Positions 8,478 to 12,359 of a stretch of 12,359 nucleotides of DNA are shown in pieces (positions within the stretch are counted from its first letter, which is position 1; the number at the start of each line of letters is the position of its first letter). The DNA lies in the NCBI GenBank assembly GCA_046729975.1, contig JBKPHS010000122.1, positions 1 to 12,359 on the forward strand. Direction: 5' to 3'. A program made the position numbers and the translations under genes. The notes below the pieces were generated by a model. That model did no database searches and was not told the origin of the DNA. It saw only the letters and a program-made list of their open reading frames with translations. Source of the stretch: JBKPHS01 sp046729975 (GTDB lineage: Bacteria; Actinomycetota; Thermoleophilia; Solirubrobacterales; Thermoleophilaceae).

Positions 8478-9547
8478 CCTCCGCGATCGTCGCGACCGGC
8501 ATCTCGAAGGCGTTCGGCGATGTCCAGGCGCTGCAGGACCTGGACCTGGACGTCCCCGAGGGGGCGTTCTTCGTGCTGCTCGGTCCGTCGGGCGCGGGCA
8601 AGACGACGACGCTGCGGGTGATCGCTGGGCTCGAGAAGCCGGACGGCGGCAGCGTGCACCTGACCGGTATCGACGCGACCGGCGCCACGCCCGCCGAGCG
8701 CGATCTGGCGATGGTGTTCCAGTCCTACGCGCTGTATCCCAAGCAGACGGCGGCGGCCAACATCGCCTCGCCGCTGCGGGCGCGCAAGCTGCCCAAGGCC
8801 GAGATCGACGCGCAGGTCAGGCGCGTGGCCGAGCTGCTGCACATCGAAAAGCTGATGCAGCGCAAGCCGGCGGAGCTGTCGGGCGGCGAGATGCAGCGCG
8901 TCGCCCTCGGGCGGGCGCTCGTGCGCAACCCGCGCGCGTTCCTGATGGACGAGCCGCTGACGAACCTGGACCTGAAGCTGCGCGTGGAGATGCGCACCGA
9001 GCTCACCCGCATCCACCGGTCGCTGGGGCGGACGTTCCTGTACGTGACCAACGACCAGGTCGAGGCGATGTCGATGGCCGACCAGGTCGCGGTGCTGCGC
9101 GCCGGGATGGTCCAGCAGGTCGGCGCGCCGACGGAGATCTACGACCACCCGGCGAACCGCTGGGTGGCCACGTTCGTCGGCTCGCCGCGCATGAACCTGC
9201 TGCGGTGCACCGTCAACGGGCGGCTCGAGGGGAGGGGATGGTCGCTGCCGAACCCCGGGTTCGATCAGCCCCACCCACCCGATCGCCCGGCGCTGCTCGG
9301 CGTGCGCTCCGAGGATCTGTCGCTGGACGTGCGCGACGAGTCGGCGGCGCTCGGCGGCAAGGTCTACGCGGTCGAGCCGCTGGGCGACCGCACGCTCGTC
9401 GACGTCGAGATCGGCGATCAGCGGATCGTCATCAAGGCGGCGCCGACGGCGTCGTTGGAGATCGGCGAGCAGGTCCGCGCGTCCGTCGACCTCGACCGCG
9501 TCCACCTGTTCGACGCCGACACGGAGTCGGCCATCGCGCGACGATGA
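8474..9547 (+). CDS. ABC importer ATPase 2 (MalK/UgpC-like) with H-loop His replaced by Asn
   Basis: A 357-aa nucleotide-binding subunit, co-linear with ATPase 1. Walker A is GPSGAGKTT (37-45), Gln83 (VFQ), signature LSGGEMQR (135-142), Walker B FLMDE with Glu160 and D-loop NLD. The switch motif reads VTNDQVEAM, so Asn193 stands where His193 is found in ATPase 1. A TOBE-like C-terminal domain follows. Known from the family: the H-loop His contacts the gamma-phosphate and its loss usually cripples hydrolysis. Inference: the ATP site containing this residue is impaired or regulatory, and the complex works as an asymmetric heterodimer. Two ATPases in one operon also occur in the rhizobial GlpSTPQV glycerol importer. 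The start ATG overlaps the ATPase 1 stop (ATGA), and its own stop overlaps the regulator start in the same way. Confidence 0.93.
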
Positions 9548-10368
9548 TCGATGCCCCGCTGCCGCCGGTGCTCAGGCGGGCGCGGATCCTCGAGCGTGTC
9601 CGGCGTGAAGGCGGCGCCTCGCTCGCGGACCTCGCGTCCGAGCACGCCGTCTCGCCGGTCACCGTGCACCGCGACCTCGAGCTGCTGTCGGGCGCGGGGC
9701 TGCTCGAACGCGTGCGCGGGGGTGCCCGCTGCCTGCCGGACACCCGGCCACGGATCGAGGCCGGGTGGAACGCGCGCGTGCGCGAGGCCGCGCGCGAGAA
9801 GGACGCGATCGCGCTCAAGGCACGCGCGCTGGTAGACGACGGCTCGACGATCTTCGTCGACGCGTCCACGACCGGGCTGGCGCTGGCGCGCGCGCTGGAG
9901 CTGCGCCCGCCGACCCAGCTGACGCTGGTCACGAACTCCCCCGCGATCGCGCTCGGACTGACGGCGGACTCGATCCACGTGATCATGCCGCCCGGCGAGC
10001 TCGATCAGCACATGCGCGTGCTCACGGGGCGCTGGACGGTCGACTTCCTGGTCGAGCTGAACATCGCCGTGGCGTTCATCTCGGCCGCCGGGATCACGCT
10101 CGAGCACGGCCTGACGACGTCCAGGGCGGCCCTGGCCGACACGTTGAACGCGGCCGCCGAGTCCGCGCAGAGGAAGGTCGGGCTGCTGGACTCGACGAAG
10201 TTCACGCGCGCCTCGCTGCTGACCGTGCGCAGCGCACAGTCGCTGGATCTGATCATCACCGACGACGGGCTCGATCCGGCGACCGTCGAGGAGTTCCGCA
10301 AGGCCGGGGTGAACCTGGTCGTGGCGGAGCGCGGCCCGGCGCCGACCGAGGATCCGCAAGCGGACTAG
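9544..10368 (+). CDS. DeoR-family transcriptional regulator
   Basis: A 274-aa regulator. The N-terminal winged helix (about 11-62) contains ASLADLASEHAVSPVTVHRD, the DeoR helix-turn-helix, followed by a Gly-Gly wing (RVRGGAR). The C-terminal DeoRC sensor domain (about 75-255) has the loop DGSTIFVDASTTGLALA, then VTNS and DSTKF, features of the fold that senses phosphorylated sugars or polyols. The start is ATG 9544, overlapping the ATPase 2 stop (ATGA). As last gene of the importer operon it is positioned for feedback control. The TGCAAGA(A/T) boxes at 4002-4073 are the natural candidate target. The effector is unknown; for this family a phosphorylated intermediate of the imported compound is expected. 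No clear terminator follows; a weak 5-bp hairpin is at 10388-10402. Confidence 0.93.
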   Translation: MIDAPLPPVLRRARILERVRREGGASLADLASEHAVSPVTVHRDLELLSGAGLLERVRGGARCLPDTRPRIEAGWNARVREAAREKDAIALKARALVDDGSTIFVDASTTGLALARALELRPPTQLTLVTNSPAIALGLTADSIHVIMPPGELDQHMRVLTGRWTVDFLVELNIAVAFISAAGITLEHGLTTSRAALADTLNAAAESAQRKVGLLDSTKFTRASLLTVRSAQSLDLIITDDGLDPATVEEFRKAGVNLVVAERGPAPTEDPQAD

Positions 10369-10408
10369 CCGCCGCGCACAGGTCAAGGTACCCAGGCGGT
10401 ACGGGAGG

Positions 10409-10487
10409 GTGCAGAAGTGTGCCCATCGGTGCAGCAGTCTGCGGGTCACGTTTCGCCAGGCTGTGCAGGCACTTTGGCCCTGTGCAA
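10409..10487. repeat. GTGCAG-type imperfect direct repeats
   Basis: GTGCAGAAGTGTGC (10409-10422) and GTGCAGCAGTCTGC (10429-10442) match at 12 of 14 positions with a 20-bp period. GTGCAG recurs at 10463-10468 and GTGCAA at 10482-10487. They lie just upstream of the tRNA fragment, where arm-type integrase sites would sit in an integrated element. That function is an inference. Confidence 0.4.
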
Positions 10488-10509
10488 CGGATCCCGCGCC
10501 ACGGCCGGA

Positions 10510-10556
10510 CTGCCATGGTAAGGAAGGGGTCGCCGGTTCGAGTCCGGCAGAGGGCT
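10510..10556 (+). tRNA. 3' half of a tRNA-Thr(GGT) gene, 5' half missing; probable att site
   Basis: The sequence gives an anticodon arm CTGCC-ATGGTAA-GGAAG (10510-10526) with anticodon GGT at 10517-10519. One stem pair is broken (G10512 opposite A10524). The variable loop is GGGTC. The T-arm GCCGG-TTCGAGT-CCGGC (10532-10548) is perfect. The 3' acceptor strand AGAGGGC (10549-10555) is followed by discriminator T; no CCA is encoded. Upstream there is no D-arm (no TAGCTCAG-like sequence). The only partial match to the required 5' acceptor GCCCTCT is GCCCTGT at 10477, about 7 nt too far upstream. So this is a 3' remnant, not a functional tRNA. Such fragments are the usual duplicate left at the distal end of an element that integrates into a tRNA gene. 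Confidence 0.75.
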
Positions 10557-10561
10557 CTCGG

Positions 10562-10592
10562 GAAAGGCCTCCAAATGGCGACCTTTCTTTTT
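10562..10592 (+). terminator. Intrinsic terminator after the tRNA fragment
   Basis: GAAAGG (10562-10567) pairs with CCTTTC (10582-10587), with two further inner C-G pairs and a small bulge. Five T residues follow (10588-10592). It sits where the terminator of an intact tRNA-Thr gene would sit. This suggests the DNA from here rightward is the original downstream flank of that tRNA. Confidence 0.65.
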
Positions 10593-10733
10593 GCTCGGTG
10601 GTCACCCGCCGTGGTCCACATGGGCCGCATCGAAGCAGAGTGGAAGCATTGGTGGCTCGCATCTGTGTCTGCCGGCGTATGCGCCAGAGCACGATGGAGT
10701 GTCGTCGTGTCGGACTGCAACACTTCCGCCCGC

Positions 10734-12242
10734 ATGGAAGCGAGCCCGGCACCTGATCTGCCGTACGACCCGGCGGTGCAGTTCTCGGAGTCCCAGGCCG
10801 CGGCGCTTCGCGCGCTCGCGGGACCTGGCACGGGCAAGACATACGCGCTTGTCAAGCGTCTGGCGCAGCTCCCGGACCGCGGCGTCGAACCGGACAAGAT
10901 CCTCGTGGTCACGTTCGCGCGTACCGCGGCCCGCGACTTGGTCGCGGCCGTCGCGAGCCTGGAGGCACATGGCGGCGAACTCGTCCCAAGGACACTGCAC
11001 AGCTTTTGCTTCTCGCCGCTCGGGCGAGAAAGGGTTCTGCAGGCAACCCGGCGAGTGCCTCGCATTTTGCTTGAGTTCGAACGTGACGTTCTGCTTGCAG
11101 ATCTAGAGGACGATTTCGGCGGCATTCGGGACAGGCGTGCGCGTGTCACCGCGTTCGAAGCAGCTTGGGCGCGCCGTCAGATCGATGAGCCCGGACAGCC
11201 GGTCCCGGGCCTGGATCAGGCGTTCCAGGACGCCTTGCTTGGAATGCTGCGGTGGCATCGAGCGATGCTGGTGGGCGAGGTTGTTCCCATCGCGCTGAGC
11301 TACCTGCACAACAACCCTCAAGCGAGTGAGCGACGCGCATATCAGCACGTGCTTGTCGACGAATACCAGGACCTCAACCGTGCCGAGCAAGAGGTGATCG
11401 GCGACGACGACCAGTCGATCTACGCGTTCAAGTGGGCGAACCCCGAAGGCATCCGGGAGTTCGATCAGGACCACCCCCGGCACTGACGACGTGCAGTTCG
11501 TCGTCTGTCGCCGTTGCCCCCAGAGTGTCGTGGACATGGCCCAGACGCTCATCCAGCGCAACCCCGGGCGTGTCCGTCTCCCGCTGCGCGCGAGGGACAC
11601 CAACCCGCCGGGAGAGATCCACAACGTCCAGTGGCGGGCGGTCGACGAGGAGGCCCGCGGGATCGCGGAGTTCATTGCGCACAAGATCGCCCACGGTGTG
11701 GATCCGGGCCGATGCCTGGTCCTGGCGAACAGCCGCAGAATCGGCTACGCGATCCGGGACGCCGTTCGCGGACTCGGGATCGAATGCAGTTCGTTCTTCC
11801 GCGAGGAGCCCGTGGAGTCAGAGGCCGCACAGGAGGCGCTCACTCTGCTCACGCTGCTGGCGGATCCCGCGGACCGCGTCGCGCTCCGCGCATGGTTGTC
11901 GTTCGGAGTCACGACTCAACGACGGCCTGCGTACCGACGGCTCGTGGCGGCGGCACGCCAGCACGACACCGACGTGCTGGACATTCTTCGTCGCCTCGAC
12001 AGCGGTGATCTGACCATCGCGCACACCGCGAGCGCGGTGGAGCGCTTTGGCGAGCTGGAGGAGCGCCTTGCACATCTGCAAGAGGCCGGCGACGATCTGG
12101 TCGAGCTGGTGGATCGCCTGCTGCCCGCAGCGGTGGATGACCTAGCCCTGTTGCGAGAGACCGCGTCGAAGGCACTCGAAGAAGCCGAGGACGCGTCTTC
12201 TCTTTCGAACGCTCTGCGCTAGGACTCGACACAGCCAACACA
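10734..12242 (+). pseudogene. UvrD/Rep-family (SF1A) DNA helicase pseudogene, frameshifted and truncated
   Basis: The 5' part (10734-11486) shows the Q-motif FSESQ, Walker A GPGTGKT (10821-10841), motif Ia VVTFARTAARDL, motif II DEYQD (11358-11372) and motif III GDDDQSIY (11400-11423). Homology continues in another frame from 11479 (GTDDVQF, CRRCPQSVVDMAQ) to a TAG at 12220-12222. Removing one C from the C5 run at 11474-11478 joins the frames. Against the E. coli UvrD layout, the Q-motif to Walker A spacing is about 7 residues short and DEYQD to GDDDQ about 13 residues short, which fits in-frame deletions. Family-like residues (DSTQPT) continue a few codons past the TAG, then homology ends. 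Motifs V and VI and domain 2B are absent. An upstream GTG (10707) with GGAG nearby is another possible original start. Not expected to yield an active helicase. Confidence 0.8.
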
Positions 12243-12359
12243 CGCTATCCCGAGCTTGCGCGCTTCAAGCACGCCCTCGACCATCCGCGGCCGCCAACGT
12301 GCTGACACGCGTGGATGCAACCTGGCCGGACCCCGTTGATTGGTCCACCCGTAATGAGA
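12223..12359 (+). other. Unassigned coding-like fragments at the right edge
   Basis: Past the helicase pseudogene, one plus frame reads TRYPELARFKHALDH (12240-12284) before a TGA at 12303. Another reads VDATWPDPVDWSTRNE (12311-12358) to the window edge. Both have protein-like composition, but I recognise no family. They could be one frameshifted gene remnant or chance open frames. No start codon or ribosome-binding site supports either. Confidence 0.25.

Larger units (their letters stand above)
10369..10733. other. Gene-free junction region
   Basis: This 365-bp stretch separates the importer operon from the helicase pseudogene. It holds GTGCAG-type repeats (10409-10487), a partial tRNA-Thr (10510-10556) and an intrinsic terminator (10562-10592). 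I see nothing recognisable in 10593-10733. Open frames crossing the region have no family-like content. Confidence 0.6.

Noticed and set aside
10388..10402. Terminator for the importer operon (GTACC...GGTAC)
   Set aside because: Only a 5-bp stem with no T-run; too weak to call.
10409..10487. CRISPR array or replication iterons
   Set aside because: Only two good repeat copies, uneven spacing of the rest, no cas or rep genes nearby; the tRNA fragment makes integrase sites a better guess.
10477..10556. Complete tRNA gene of about 80 nt using GCCCTGT at 10477 as 5' acceptor
   Set aside because: No D-arm can be formed, the spacing to the anticodon is about 7 nt too long and one acceptor pair fails; only the 3' half is supported.
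9418..10842. 474-residue minus-strand frame across the regulator, tRNA fragment and helicase start
   Set aside because: It runs antisense through three recognisable features and a terminator, with no family-like content.

Overview
The window is high-GC DNA with overlapping stop/start codons and strong third-position G/C bias. It looks actinobacterial, and the style of several proteins suggests Solirubrobacterales/Thermoleophilia. That placement is an inference from composition and protein style, not from a marker gene.

Left part (15-3970, minus strand): a four-gene catabolic operon read right to left. It encodes an NAD(P)-dependent aldehyde dehydrogenase of the succinate-semialdehyde type, a DJ-1/PfpI protein, a meta-cleavage-type alpha/beta hydrolase and an iron-type (group III) alcohol dehydrogenase. 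Genes are separated by 20 nt, 10 nt and a 4-nt overlap. The operon may continue beyond the left edge.

Control region (3971-4111): a divergent intergenic region with four copies of TGCAAGA(A/T). Three are direct copies with starts exactly 32 bp apart; the fourth is inverted. The inverted pair overlaps a sigma70-like promoter with a perfect TTGACA. This is the best operator candidate for the regulator encoded at the far end of the plus-strand operon.

Middle (4112-10368, plus strand): a six-gene ABC importer operon. It encodes a lipoprotein solute-binding protein, two MalF/MalG-type permeases, two different ATPases and a DeoR-family repressor. From permease 2 onward every gene overlaps its neighbour by 1-4 nt. 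A stable hairpin separates the binding-protein gene from the first permease. The second ATPase has Asn where the switch (H-loop) His should be, so the importer probably has one canonical and one altered ATP site. Two ATPases plus a DeoR regulator resemble the GlpSTPQV glycerol/polyol importer layout. Importer and enzymes together look like an uptake-and-oxidation module for an alcohol, polyol or aldehyde-yielding substrate; the actual substrate cannot be read from the sequence.

Right part (10369-12359): a 365-bp gene-free stretch carries GTGCAG-type direct repeats, the 3' half of a tRNA-Thr(GGT) gene without its 5' half, and a tRNA-type intrinsic terminator. This is the signature of a site-specific integration junction. 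Beyond it lies a UvrD/Rep-family helicase pseudogene with two apparent in-frame deletions in conserved motifs, a frameshift in a C-run, an in-frame stop and a missing C-terminus. The last ~120 bp hold short coding-like fragments that I could not assign.
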